Of a DNA stretch of 64,000 nucleotides, positions 1 through 12,192 are shown piece by piece. Position numbers and translations under genes: made by a program. How positions within the stretch are numbered: position 1 is the first letter of the stretch; the number at the start of each line of letters is the position of its first letter. Where the stretch lies: the NCBI GenBank assembly GCA_032622095.1, contig CP136066.1:55458609-55522608 (forward strand), read 5' to 3'. The DNA is from Siphonodentalium dalli. Its lineage: Eukaryota > Mollusca > Scaphopoda > Gadilida > Siphonodentaliidae. The notes beneath the pieces are model-generated. The model did not search any database, had not been told where the DNA came from, and saw nothing but the letters and a program-made list of their open reading frames with translations.

Positions 1-3000
1 GCATATATTAGGAAAATTGACTTGCTGTGTCGTCCACCGGCGGGTTTATTAACCATTTAAATGCCGATATTGACTAAAAGAACCCGGGAGAGCCCAGACG
101 GACGCATAGACCCGACCATATTATATATTGATGACTAATGGTAGCGAGGCACTTACTAAAGGTATATATTGCAAATATTGACTTGCTATCTCGTTCGCGG
201 CCGGCTTCATTAACCCCTTAAATGACAATATGCGCCAGAAGAACATGGCGCAAGTCCAGGCACGCCCGGGCAGGTCTTGGTTGTCTCATGGGCCCGCAGA
301 CAGTCTAATATGATGCCATATGGTAGTAGGATACAGAATAAGCATATATTAGGAAAATTGACTTGCTGTGTCGTCCACCGGCGGGTTTATTAACCATTTA
401 AATGCCGATATTGACTAAAAGAACCCGGGAGAGCCCAGACGGACGCATAGACCCGACCATATTATATATTGATGACTAATGGTAGCGAGGCACTTACTAA
501 AGGTATATATTGCAAATATTGACTCGCTATCTCGTTCGCGGCCGGCTTCATTAACCCCTTAAATGACGATATGCGCCAGAAGAACATGGCGCAAGTCCGG
601 GCACGCCCGGGCAGGTCTTGGTGGTCTCATGGGCCCGCAGACAGTCTAATATGATGCCATATGGTAGTTGGATACAGAATAAACATATATTAGGAAAATT
701 GACTTGCTGTGTCGTCCACCGGCGGGTTTATTAACCATTTAAATGCCGATATTGACTAAAAGAACCCGGGAGAGCCCAGACGGACGCATAGACCCGACCA
801 TATTATATATTGATGACTAATGGTAGCGAGGCACTTACTAAAGGTATATATTGCAAATATTGACTTGCTATCTCGTTCGCGGCCGGCTTCATTAACCCCT
901 TAAATGACGATATGCGCCAGAAGAACATGGCGCAAGTCCGGGCACGCCCGGGCAGGTCTTGGTTGTCTCATGGGCCCGCAGACAGTCTAAAATGATGCCA
1001 TATGGTAGTAGGATACAGAATAAGCATATATTAGGAAAATTGACTTGCTGTGTCGTCCACCGGCGGGTTTATTAACCATTTAAATGCCGATATTGACTAA
1101 AAGAACCCGGGAGAGCCCAGACGGACGCATAGACCCGACCATATTATATATTGATGACTAATGGTAGCGAGGCACTTACTAAAGGTATATATTGCAAATA
1201 TTGACTCGCTATCTCGTTCACGGCCGGCTTCATTAACCCCTTAAATGACGATATGCGCCAGAAGAACATGGCGCAAGTCCGGGCACGCCCGGGCAGGTCT
1301 TGGTGGTCTCATGGGCCCGCAGACAGTCTAATATGATGCCATATGGTAGTAGGATACAGAATAAACATATATTAGGAAAATTGACTTGCTGTGTCGTCCA
1401 CCGGCGGGTTTATTAACCATTTAAATGCCGATATTGACTAAAAGAACCGGGAGAGCCCAGACGGACGCATAGACCCGACCATATTATATATTGATGACTA
1501 ATGGTAGCGAGGCACTTACTAAAGGTATATATTGCAAATATTGACTTGCTATCTCGTTCGCGGCCGGCTTCATTAACCCCTTAAATGACGATATGCGCCA
1601 GAAGAACATGGCGCAAGTCCGGGCACGCCCGGGCAGGTCTTGGTTGTCTCATGGGCCCGCAGACAGTCTAATATGATGCCATATCGTAGTAGGATACAGA
1701 ATAAGCATATATTAGGAAAATTGACTTGCTGTGTCGTCCCACCGGCGGGTTTATTAACTATTTAAATGCCGATATTGACTAAAAGAACCCGGGAGAGCCC
1801 AGACGGACGCATAGACCCGACCATATTATATATTGATGACTAATGGTAGCGAGGCACTTACTAAAGGTATATATTGCAAATATTGACTCGCTATCTCGTT
1901 CGCGGGCCGGCTTCATTAACCCCTTAAATGACGATATGCGCCAGAAGAACATGGCGCAAGTCCGGGCACGCCCGGGCAGGTCTTGGTGGTCTCATGGGCC
2001 CGCAGACAGTCTAATATGATGCCATATGGTAGTAGGATACAGAATAAACATATATTAGGAAAATTGACTTGCTGTGTCGTCCACCGGCGGGTTTATTAAC
2101 CATTTAAATGCCGATATTGACTAAAAGAACCCGGGAGAGCCCAGACGGACGCATAGACCCGACCATATTATATATTGATGACTAATGGTAGCGAGGCACT
2201 TACTAAAGGTATATATTGCAAATATTGACTTGCTATCTCGTTCGCGGCCGGCTTCATTAACCCCTTAAATGACGATATGCGCCAGAAGAACATGGCGCAA
2301 GTCCGGGCACGCCCGGGCAGGGTCTTGGTGGTCCTCATGGGCCCGCAGACAGTCTAATATGATGCCATATGGTAGTAGGATACAGAATAAGCATATATTA
2401 GGAAAATTGACTTGCTGTGTCGTCCACCGGCGGGTTTATTAACCATTTAAATGCCGATATTGACTAAAGAACCCGGGAGAGCCCAGACGGACGCATAGAC
2501 CCGACCATATTATATATTGATGACTAATGGTAGCGAGGCACTTACTAAAGGTATATATTGCAAATATTGACTTGCTATCTCGTTCGCGGCCGGCTTCATT
2601 AACCCCTTAAATGACAATATGCGCCAGAAGAACATGGCGCAAGTCCAGGCACGCCCGGGCAGGTCTTGGTTGTCTCATGGGCCCGCAGACAGTCTAATAT
2701 GATGCCATATGGTAGTAGGATACAGAATAAGCATATATTAGGAAAATTGACTTGCTGTGTCGTCCACCGGCGGGTTTATTAACCATTTAAATGCCGATAT
2801 TGACTAAAAGAACCCGGGAGAGCCCAGACGGACGCATAGACCCCGACCATATTATATATTGATGACTAATGGTAGCGAGGCACTTACTAAAGGTATATAT
2901 TGCAAATATTGACTCGCTATCTCGTTCGCGGCCGGCTTCATTAACCCCTTAAATGACGATATGCGCCAGAAGAACATGGCGCAAGTCCGGGCACGCCCGG

Positions 3001-3656
3001 GCAGGTCTTGGTGGTCTCATGGGCCCGCAGACAGTCTAATATGATGCCATATGGTAGTAGGATACAGAATAAACATATATTAGGAAAATTGACTTGCTGT
3101 GTCGTCCACCGGCGGGTTTATTAACCATTTAAATGCCGATATTGACTAAAAGAACCCGGGAGAGCCCAGACGGACGCATAGACCCGACCATATTATATAT
3201 TGATGACTAATGGTAGCGAGGCACTTACTAAAGGTATATATTGCAAATATTGACTTGCTATCTCGTTCGCGGCCGGCTTCATTAACCCCTTAAATGACGA
3301 TATGCGCCAGAAGAACATGGCGCAAGTCCGGGCACGCCCGGGCAGGTCTTGGTTGTCTCATGGGCCCGCAGACAGTCTAAAATGATGCCATATGGTAGTA
3401 GGATACAGAATAAGCATATATTAGGAAAATTGACTTGCTGTGTCGTCCACCGGCGGGTTTATTAACCATTTAAATGCCGATATTGACTAAAAGAACCCGG
3501 GAGAGCCCAGACGGACGCATAGACCCGACCATATTATATATTGATGACTAATGGTAGCGAGGCACTTACTAAAGGTATATATTGCAAATATTGACTCGCT
3601 ATCTCGTTCGCGGCCGGCTTCATTAACCCCTTAAATGACGATATGCGCCAGAAGAA
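1..3656 (+). repeat. 341-bp satellite array with higher-order structure
   Basis: About 10.7 head-to-tail units begin near 1, 342, 683, 1024, 1365, 1705, 2049, 2391, 2731, 3073 and 3414, so the period is 341 bp. Each unit is itself a dimer of two diverged ~170-bp halves: TTGACTTGCTGTGTCGTCC aligns with TTGACTTGCTATCTCGTTC about 165 bp later, and both are followed by related ATTAAC and GAAC blocks. Units alternate in small variants (GACTTGC/GACTCGC, GGTTGTC/GGTGGTC). Rare variants recur seven units apart: GACAATATG in units 1 and 8, and TCTAAAATG in units 3 and 10. The array runs off the left edge of the window. At 3657-3957 it breaks down into strongly diverged satellite-like sequence. Open frames in it are incidental. 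Confidence 0.96.
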
Positions 3657-4650
3657 CACGCGCAAAAAGCCCGATCACGAGAGAGCTCGGGGAAGTCCGG
3701 GTGGCACCATGGACCAGTGATCGGTATAGTGTGATGCCTTATGGCGGTAGGGTGGCTGGTATGAACATTTACTGCCGTTATATATCGTTCACGGCGGGTT
3801 CATTTATAATATTGGTGCCTACTCGATCAGGAATTGGCGGCATTATTGGCCATCCTTTATACGTTCCTATATACAACCGCATATTTTTTTGTGAAAAACT
3901 TAATTTAACCCCCAATGCAGTCGAAAAATTTGCTGGAAATCAAGCACAGTAACATCAACAGATGGTACACTAACCGTTCCACGAACAACACCAACTGCAC
4001 GAAAACCATCGCAGAAAAAACGTACACAATCGGCAAAGACATCCAGCGCACCGAAAAGACAAAAAAACTGACAATACTTCTTATTTGATAGTGACTATAT
4101 AGTGTCTATGTGATTTTAATTTGATAGTTCAATCGATGTTTCAATGTTTGTTTCCAAGTCCAATGTTTCAATTCTAGTGGTTCTGAATTTTAAACAGTCT
4201 GATCGAGCGTGTGATACATACAAATAATGTAATAAGCATTGACAATAACATAGTTCGGTCAGTTTTGAAGAGAGAGCATCGTTACTATCCTTAGCGAAAA
4301 AAAGGTCATGTATTAAATCACATATATATACATAGTTATATTCCGATTTTCTTTAGAGTAGCTTACTTTTCTGAAATTTTATTTGAATACTACAATGTCC
4401 TGGAATTCACCCATTTACGCAAATTGTTATGCTACAACACCAGGTTTGACATGTTTGATATGTACAGCCAGTAGCTAGTATTCTGTTAAAGTTTTAAACA
4501 TTCGATCAACCTCAGTGTATTTTGAAAATACGTCAATATGGTATCAACTTCAAATAAGCGATACCATTCTTATACAATATTGCAAACATCTGGCACATCA
4601 TGGGTCACCCACTAAGACAGGGGCCGTGTAGTAGATGCACATCTAGTTAG
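3657..4650. other. Degraded satellite edge, then anonymous DNA
   Basis: Up to about 3.85 kb there are weak echoes of the satellite (GCCGTTATATATCGTTCAC, CGGCGGGTTCATT). Beyond that the sequence is AT-rich. I see no gene, RNA or clear repeat. Confidence 0.5.
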
Positions 4651-4755
4651 ATCTGTTCAATAACATAGCTTTCGGCACCAGGCCTTCATCCGTGATGATA
4701 TATCATCACTGACGAAGACCTTGTGCAGAAAGCTATGTTATTGGGTAGAACTATG
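4648..4755. repeat. Fold-back palindrome
   Basis: CAATAACATAGCTTTC near 4658 pairs with GAAAGCTATGTTATTG ending at 4743. The arms contain related CAGGCCTTCATC and GACGAAGACCTTG blocks around a GATGATATATCATC centre. This is probably a small fold-back miniature element. Confidence 0.8.
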
Positions 4756-4830
4756 CAAACAGTTTGAAAAAGTTTTGAATTATATATCTATTCACGTGTA
4801 TGTATATATTATACTTTCAATTGTGCTATT

Positions 4831-5018
4831 ATAACAATAACATGATTTTTGAGGGCGTTATGGTTTATTAACGGCCCGGCTGGAATGATTAACAGCCCAA
4901 GGGCCTATTAGCGGCCCGAAACGAAGTCGAGGGCCGCTAATATGCCCGAGGGCTATTAATCATTCCAGAGGGCCGTTAATAAACCATAATGCCCGATGAA
5001 ATCGTGTTATTACTATTA
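4831..5018. repeat. Fold-back element with GGCCC-rich arms
   Basis: The left arm (ATAACAATAACATGATTTTT, then GGGCGTTATGGTTTATTAAC) pairs with the right arm (GTTAATAAACCATAATGCCC, then ATCGTGTTATTACTATTAT). The interior GCGGCCCGAAA and GAGGGCCGC blocks also pair. It reads as one ~188-bp near-palindrome. Confidence 0.8.
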
Positions 5019-6480
5019 TTACCACAGTTTTGGACATTTGACCCATTTGAGGATTTAGTGGAATAATGAAGTAGATTAAGAGAGAAATATTTTCAAGAAC
5101 ATTTAAATTTGATATTATTTGACTTGTCAGCTGACACGGACTGACGGAGTCTCGAAAATAGGACAGGGGAAAAACCAGCATTGGAGACGAGTAATAACCA
5201 ATGAGAGGTTGACAGTTAAAATTATCAATGCATACATACGCTTGATACAATAATTCAATCATATAGCGTGAATTCCAATCATAAAACCACTATATAGTGT
5301 CGAGAAAATCGGATGCATCTTCCCATTATTTTCTTGAAATAAACACGCCAGATCGGAAGTTGAAGGGACGTAACTCTCGCGATAATAAACGAGATCTATA
5401 GTTTCCGGGCGGCGGGCCGATAATGAACTAGGCTTCTCAATATCGGCCCGCGGCCCGCTGTTTTGGTGACAATACGCTATTTGGAACGCCCCGAAAAACA
5501 TTACCAATGGCCTAGAGAACGCCCTATAAAGTGGTAATAATAGTAGGTATGATTGTTATATATCTTGTGGTTCTCATATTTGTTTTGCTTGTTATTATTA
5601 TTCATAAATTGTTTCATGAACATTCCTGGATATCATATATGCACGAACTGTGAGAAACAAATTAGTTAGAAATCAATCACTCTTGAAGTTTAACATATGA
5701 ACATTCCGCCAATCACCCAATTGTTACTAACTAGTTTTAGCATCCTTTGTTAACTGTAAACATTTGAAAATGTCCGATAAATCTGTCGAAAATACACATA
5801 TATATCGAAGTTCGAGTGATTAGATTTCCGGGAAATGTTCTAAACAATTTGACAAAATTATATTCATTTGCCCTATATTGCAAACACGTGTATATATGTG
5901 TGTCTTATATAGTACTGTTGGTGGACATTTTTCGTTTCAGCTGTTGTGAGTTTTCCCCATAAATGCTTTTAAACTATCATGTACATATTGTTTCCCGAAC
6001 ATTCCTGGAAATTATACGCGTATACACAAATATTCTGTTTATTTGAGAATTTAGAAATTTTAACTGATCTATACACAGAACAACTTATTTGAAGATAGCT
6101 ATTCTGTTTTTCTCGGACAAAATGTCCTGCAATTTTAAGTTCTATAACTTACCAAAAGGGAAAATATAGAGATTAATGGAATATAAATTATGCATGACGC
6201 ATAGTTTCATTTCTGAAATTGAAATGACAATTATTTGGATGGAGTTTTGTTATCGTACTTCTGTCTCCATTATAGTAATATCATTCAAGCGATTCTATTT
6301 CCGGGAAATGTTGTGCACAGTATGATTTTTACTTGCAAATATATTTATGTATAAAATGTTTCAAGGTGATGTGATATATATATATATATATTTTTTTTAT
6401 TTACTGATAGTGCCGTTTAGATGAAATAAAGTTTATAAGTTCTCTAAAACCTTATTATTTATTCCCGTAGTTCACCCCGT
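5019..6480. other. AT-rich stretch with one GC hairpin
   Basis: A GC-rich hairpin lies at about 5402-5461, where CGGGCGGCGGGCCGATA pairs with TATCGGCCCGCGGCCCG. There is a short TA microsatellite near 6373. Words such as GAACATTCCTGGA and TTTCCGGGAAATGTT occur more than once, hinting at an old diverged duplication. I see no gene. Confidence 0.5.
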
Positions 6481-6524
6481 GTACGTGGTATATCGCCAAA
6501 CCCGAAGGTATCACCGAACCCGAG

Positions 6525-8077
6525 AAGTCTCCTGGGTTCTTCTAGTTAATATCGGCATTTAAATGGTTAATTAACCCGCCGGTGGACGACACAGCAAGTC
6601 AATTTTCATAATCTATGCTTATTCTGTATATATCCTACTACCATACGACATCATATTAGACTGTCCGCGGGCCCATGAGGCCATCAGGGCCTGCCCGGAC
6701 TTGCCCGGGCTTTCCCGTGCTCTCTTGGTGCAGATCGTCATTTAAGGGATTAATAAAGCCGGCCGCGAACGAAATAGCGAGTCAATATTTGCAATATACC
6801 TTTAGTAAGTGCCTCGATCCCATTATATATTCATCAATATATAATATTATCGGGTCGCTGTGTCAGTCGAGGCTCTCCCGGGTTCTTTAAGTTAATATCG
6901 GCATTTAAAGTGTTAATAAACCCACCGGTTGATGACACAGCAAGTAAATTTGCATGCTTATTCAGAATCCTACTACCGTACGGAATCATATTAGACTGTC
7001 CGCGGGTTCAGGAGGCAGCCAGGGCCTGTCCGGGCTTACCGCGTTCTTCTGGCGCATATCGTTATTTAAGGGGTTAATGAAGCCGGCGGCGAACGAGATA
7101 GCGAGTCAATATTTGCAATATACCTTTAGTAAGTGCCTCGCTACCATTAGTCATCAATATATAATATTATCAGGTTTCTGTGTCCGTCCGGTCTCTCCCG
7201 GGTTCTTTTAGTTAATATCGATATTTAGAGGGTTAATAAACCCGCCGGTGGACGACACAGCAAGTCAATTTTCAAAATATATGCTTATTCTGTATCCTAC
7301 TACCATATGACATCATATTAGACTGTCTGCGGGCCCATGAGACCACCAGGGCCTGCCCGGGCGTGCCCGGGCTTGCGCCAAGTTCGTCTGGCACATATCG
7401 TCATTTAAGGGGTTAATGAAGCCGGCCGCGAACGAGATAGCGAGTCAATATTTGCAATATACCTTTAGTAAGTGCCTCGCAACCATTAGTCATCAATATA
7501 TAATATGGTCGGGTCTATGCGTCCGTCTGGGCTCTCCCGGGTTCTTTTAGTCAATATCGGCATTTAAATGGTTAATAAACCCACCGGTGGACGACACAGC
7601 AAGTCAATTTTTATAATATATATGCTTATTCTGTATCCTACTACCATATGACATCATATTAGACTGTCTGCGGGTCCATGAGATCACCAGGGCCTGCCCG
7701 GGCGTGCCCGGACTTGCGCCATGTTCTTCTGGCGCATATCGTCATTTAAGGGGTTAATGAAGCCGGCCGCGAACGAGATAGCGAGTCAATATTTGCAATA
7801 TATACCTTTAGTAAGTGCCTCGCTACCATTAGTCATCAATATATAATATGGTCGGGTCTATGCGTCCGTCTGGGCTCTCCCGGGTTCTTTTAGTCAATAT
7901 CGGCATTTAAATGGTTAATAAACCCACCGGTGGACGACACAGCAAGTCAATTTTCACAATATATGCATATTCTGTATCCTACTACCATGTGGCATCATAT
8001 TAGACTGTCTGCGGGCCCATGAGAACACCCGGACCTGCCCGGGCGTGCCCGGGCTTGCCCGGACGTGCCCGGGCACT
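6525..8077 (-). repeat. Inverted array of the 341-bp satellite
   Basis: This is the reverse complement of the satellite at 1-3656. The block ATTAACCCGCCGGTGGACGA or its variants repeats with unit anchors near 6545, 6891, 7211, 7551 and 7893. Unit spacings vary from 320 to 346 bp and the copies are more diverged than in the left array. The array ends abruptly in GGGCACTAATTAGTCACACC. Open frames at 6675-6890 and 6954-7211 are incidental. Confidence 0.93.
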
Positions 8078-8330
8078 AATTAGTCACACCCCCCATGCCT
8101 AAGAGTGTGTTACCAGATTTCCCCACAAGCGCTCCATGGGGCCACACTGGTGACAGACTGTACTAATGAGTTGGCCCATGTGTCATCATGGGCAAAGCAT
8201 GGGATTCCTGCTGTGTTAATTGGGGTCTACTAGTATATTGGAGGCAGGTGTGAGTGGTATCATTCTAAGTACTGGCTACCAACAGCAATGTGTCACCCAG
8301 CGCAGATGGATTCTTGAATATTAACCCTTT

Positions 8331-8793
8331 CAGTGCCAGGGGCCGATCTCATCGGCCCTAATTTACGGTCTGTAAAATCGGCCCTAAAAAAATAAAAAAT
8401 AAATTGTTTTTTTTGTTTTTTGTTTTTTGATTTTTTTGGGTTGAATTTTGTTTTGGGTATGCTTAAGCATGCTATAGCAAATTTAAAAACAAACTGGATA
8501 AAACCTTAGGGGCATGTTATAACTCAAAACTATCACCAAGTATTCATAGTAATAATTTTGATGCCCATGTAAAACGTAAGATTCCCTGGCACTAAACCTA
8601 CAAAATAAGTCTGTTAAAGAAAATAAGAACAAATTATTAAAATTGTAAAAAATAATAACAAATGATGAAAAATGCCAATGCATTCTCTTATATATGCGAG
8701 GCGACCTATGGTCGACTCGCATATATAAGAGAATGCATTGGCACAGGGTATATCGGTTGATACAAAAATCGGACCTGGCACTGAAAGGGTTAA
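8331..8793. mobile_element. TTAA-flanked miniature element, family D
   Basis: The ends are perfect inverted repeats, TTAACCCTTTCAGTGCCAGG on the left and its complement on the right, followed on both sides by a similar CCGAT block. A TTAA target and CCCTTT termini are typical of piggyBac-type elements. The interior holds a T-rich stretch and one copy of the shared hairpin module at 8673-8743, placed near the right end and followed by CACAGGG. No transposase is encoded, so it is non-autonomous. Confidence 0.88.
8673..8743. repeat. Shared hairpin module, copy 1
   Basis: TGCCAATGCATTCTC and the following TATATATGCGAG pair perfectly with CTCGCATATATA and GAGAATGCATTGGCA. The apex is itself self-complementary (CGACC/TAT/GGTCG). 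The same ~70-bp hairpin recurs at least a dozen times in this window inside different element families. Confidence 0.95.
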
Positions 8794-8955
8794 CCCAATT
8801 GGCTGATCAAATACACTTCAAAAGGTATCCCTACAGCCAATTACCCATGAGACAGAGCCAGTTATACTAGAGGAATTTCATACTGATACGACAATATGTT
8901 TCTGATGTCACCAAATGACTTATGTGGTAAAATATTGTGTATTCGCATATGCTAT

Positions 8956-9117
8956 ACAGTAATGCTCTAATTAATCGACTCCTGTTGCCATTCATTGGAA
9001 AGCTCTCGGGGAGAGCTTTCCGATGAATGGCAACAAGCCATATTTCCGACTAAATCCTGAAAAGTTACCCATAATTCTGCTGTGTTTAAGGACTCGATTA
9101 ATTAGAGCATTACTGTA
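8956..9117. mobile_element. Fold-back element, family FB, short copy
   Basis: ACAGTAATGCTCTAATTAAT at the left pairs with ATTAATTAGAGCATTACTGT at the right, and GTTGCCATTCAT pairs with ATGAATGGCAAC around the centre. Compared with the copies at 34481 and 43111, most of the left arm between the terminal block and the central block is missing. Confidence 0.9.
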
Positions 9118-10658
9118 TATATGGATTGTTAAATTTCTCTTATATTATATCATTGATGTGGTATTCAATATACAAGCATGACACTGCTCTACAGGACTTG
9201 GTGTGTACGGGTAGCCTACAAGCTCCATGTTGGTTCATTTTAACCTCACAACAAACTATTCCACTTATTTATCACAGAAGCATGTTTATAATATACGTTC
9301 ACCATAGAGTGGTTCAGTGTTACAACTTACATGCAAACACATATTATCCACACCTATTCTTCTGCTACAAGTTTCATGAACACACCCTCCAAGCGAGACC
9401 TCACTATATACATGTATATGTACAGCTGGAATCTTATATTCAAATATGCACCAATTAATTGACTACACGTTGCATGTATTCATTATGTGCATGTATTTAA
9501 ATCCCGATATGTAATCGTACACATTTATATTGGATAGGGTTTGTTTTGGAGCCAGATTCGGCATAATCTTACAATAACACTGTACAGGTAACTGTACGTA
9601 GGTCACTGAATATAATTTAGATGACAAGGGTTACCTTTGGGGTTGCAGTGTTTGCCTCTGATGTATCAGTAATGTAATCCCCTTACTCCAAACCACCAGG
9701 ACCACAGAGATAAAAAAATTCTTCGAAACATGAATTAGTAGCAACCAATGTCCGTGCTAAATTTTAAATGGTGATGCCATAATGTGTTTGCAGAAAGTTG
9801 AACTTCCAAATTCCACACTTAGCAAGATACATGCCTTTTTTTAAGTCGAAACAAAGTTGAAGCAACGTACCCTCCGAAAATTCAATGACATACATGTATG
9901 CCTATACTATACCCTGAACATTGATATAGGAAGATTAGATGACTATTAATTTGTGCTAATAAATAAGAAGCCGTTCGAGCTATAGATTTAAGAACTACCC
10001 ACGTCAGAAGCGGAACCAATCTACCGGTATGTACACGTGTTCGTACAGCGAATTACCAATGAATAATAACAATCGCAAACAGCCCTGAACAGACCATTAT
10101 ATTTTAAAACATATTTGAACTTTGTAATGCGACATCGCGTTATTTGGCTAAAAACAACAGAGGATATCTAGCGTTTTTTAATTGATACCATTTATTTTTG
10201 CAAGCGACTAGTACTTTTCTCTGGTGGAAATACATTATTTCTCGCAGTAGCAACAGAAACTCGTTACCACAAAAAAAAAAACATTGTACTTTCATAACAC
10301 ATAACACTAATCCTAATGAAAAGGTCAAAGATGCTTTCTTGCCCAGGGCTCTTGTTCTCATGCAGGTGTTGACTTTTATCAAATTACGCACATGTCCCGG
10401 CTTGTGCGCATTATGCCCAGTTGGAACTGTCACTCCAACAGATTATCCTCATTGCATCAACACAGAAACATGTTTATCACCATTTATGGAGCAACGGGTT
10501 ACTATCTGATGAGCCAGAACTCCTGGGGAAATATGGTCTGGTACTGATATATGGCCGGGTACATGCCATCGGGGTTATGATACAGCAGCAGGGACATGAC
10601 GGGGTGGTTAACACAGCTAGTGTGGGAACTAAAGAGTTAAAAGAAGAATAGACCAATT
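9118..10658. other. Anonymous AT-rich DNA
   Basis: Open frames of up to 110 codons exist on both strands, but they overlap each other, have no recognisable motif and match no family I know. I see no RNA gene or clear repeat. Confidence 0.5.
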
Positions 10659-10702
10659 GTGACCCGCCATATCAAATCCAGTCGTAAGTTTTTTTTACCC
10701 TG

Positions 10703-10772
10703 TGCCAATGCATTCTCTTATATATGCGAGTCGACCATAGGTCGCCTCGCATATATAAGAGAATGCATTGGC
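10703..10772. repeat. Shared hairpin module, copy 2
   Basis: This is the outer-left hairpin of family A copy 1, with CCAATGC arms and a CGACC-ATA-GGTCG apex. It is bounded by CCCTGTG outside and CCTAACA inside. Confidence 0.95.
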
Positions 10773-10981
10773 CTAACAATTTTTTATCATTTTTTTTAAA
10801 TAAATGTTTCTTACAATTTTTAGGACATAAAATAAAAAACATCCATTACCCTGCAGGGAGCCCCACACATATATAGAAGCATATAGAAGAGTGTCGTCTG
10901 CTCATGTTTGTCTGGGGCTCTGTATGGGTGAAATTATAAAATTGTTAAAGAATACAAGAAAAAAATTATTAAAATTGTTAG

Positions 10982-11050
10982 GCCAATGCATTCTCTTATA
11001 TATGCGAGGCGACCTATGGTCGACTCGCATATATAAGAGAATGCATTGGC
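10982..11050. repeat. Shared hairpin module, copy 3
   Basis: This is the reverse-orientation partner of copy 2 in the same element, bounded by TGTTAGG inside and CACAGGG outside. Confidence 0.95.
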
Positions 11051-11101
11051 ACAGGGTAAAAAAAATCCCGACTTACGACTGGATTTGATATGGCGGGTCA
11101 C

Positions 11102-11422
11102 AATTGTCATGGTACAATGATAACAGCTCTACCTGCCACTATCTATTACAAACAGCAAGCATGAAGTGGGCCTATATACTTAGCCAAGGGCTTTGATTCT
11201 ATTCAATAAGCACATTGTGGGTGAGTTAATATCTCAGCAAGATTAATAATTCAAAGCTCTATTAGGCAGAACATGAAAATCAATTGACGTCTAGATCGCA
11301 GTTGCAAAGACGACAAGAAATATAGATTTGAATCGATTGTGGTTTTATTGCAATGCATGTCATAATGGGTTTTTGTTGGCGTTATTATCTGGAATGCCAA
11401 GCAGTTCAGCAAGGACCTTTAG
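11102..11422. other. Spacer between elements
   Basis: I see no gene or repeat in this AT-rich spacer. Confidence 0.5.
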
Positions 11423-11691
11423 TTAAATACAAGCCTTGAAATAGTGTGCCTGTCATTTGCAGAATGAGGTCCCCAGAGGGTGAATTTAGTGATGCTACCC
11501 CGCATAGCGGGCTAGCATCACCAAATTCACCCTCTGAGGATCTCATTCTGCTTACACCTCAGCAGAATGAGGTTCCCAGAGGGTGAATTTGGTGATGCTA
11601 GCCCGCTATGCAGGGGTAGCATCACTAAATTCACCCTCTGGGGACCTCATTCTGCAAATGACAGACACACTATTTCAAGGCTTGTATTTAA
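11423..11691. mobile_element. Nested palindrome of about 270 bp
   Basis: TTAAATACAAGCCTTGAAAT at the left end pairs with its complement at the right end. Each arm is itself a hairpin: CAGAATGAGG..AGAGGGTGAATTT pairs with AAATTCACCCTCT..CTCATTCTG around a GCCCGC/GCGGGC centre. The block therefore reads as two hairpins head to head inside a larger palindrome, separated by CTTACACCTCAG. Probably a fold-back element. Confidence 0.88.
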
Positions 11692-11822
11692 TAGCCTGGT
11701 TTAGGAACCCATCCTTTAACTTTTTCCCATATTGGGAAAATATATTAATTATTGTTTGGTTTATGACCATGTTTCTTAATCCTTACATGACTGGAGCTTC
11801 CTGAAATTTTTCAAAAAAACTG

Positions 11823-11892
11823 TGCCAATGTCTTCTCTTATATATGCGAGTCTCCCATAGGGAGCCTCGATTATATAAGAGAATACATTGGC
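11823..11892. repeat. Shared hairpin module, copy 4
   Basis: The apex is CTCCC-ATA-GGGAG instead of CGACC-ATA-GGTCG, so pairing is kept although both sides changed. The arms carry a few mismatches. Confidence 0.9.
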
Positions 11893-11920
11893 CTAACAAT
11901 GTTTACTTTGACCTTGTAAT

Positions 11921-11988
11921 CCAGTGCCTTCTCTTGTATATGCGAGTCTCCCTATGAGAGATTCGCATATATAAGAGAATGCACTGGC
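11921..11988. repeat. Shared hairpin module, copy 5
   Basis: The arm ends are CCAGTGC and GCACTGG rather than CCAATGC and GCATTGG, again a paired change. The apex is CTCCC-TAT-GAGAG, with one imperfect pair. Confidence 0.9.
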
Positions 11989-12192
11989 ACAGGAGCTTTT
12001 ATAATGCTGCACCAGCCCAGCTACAGTCATGAAAGGGTTAACTAACGGATAATATCTGGTATGAATGTTATACATCGGTTCAATAGTCCAATACAAACTT
12101 TTAAGATTATTTGTCTCAAGAAAATCGTGTGGACACTGCAGTGTATTAATGCTGTGCCGAACAAACCCAATTATCCATCGATAATCAATCCA

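Larger units (their letters stand above)
10659..11101. mobile_element. GTGACCCGCC miniature element, family A, copy 1
   Basis: Long terminal inverted repeats start GTGACCCGCCATATCAAATC and end with the exact complement. They continue through a CAGTCGTAAGT block and a poly-T/poly-A run to CCCTGTG and CACAGGG. Inside lie two inverted copies of the shared hairpin (10703-10772 and 10982-11050) around a ~210-bp AT-rich centre. No coding capacity. Confidence 0.9.
11776..12041 (-). mobile_element. TTAA-flanked miniature element, family C, reversed copy
   Basis: The right end is GTCATGAAAGGGTTAA, the complement of the family C left end (TTAACCCTTTCATGAC). The left end, TTAATCCTTACATGACTGG, matches the family C right end. 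It contains two hairpin modules (11823-11892 and 11921-11988) with only a ~28-bp spacer. The orientation relative to the 20.5-kb copy is inverted. Confidence 0.82.
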
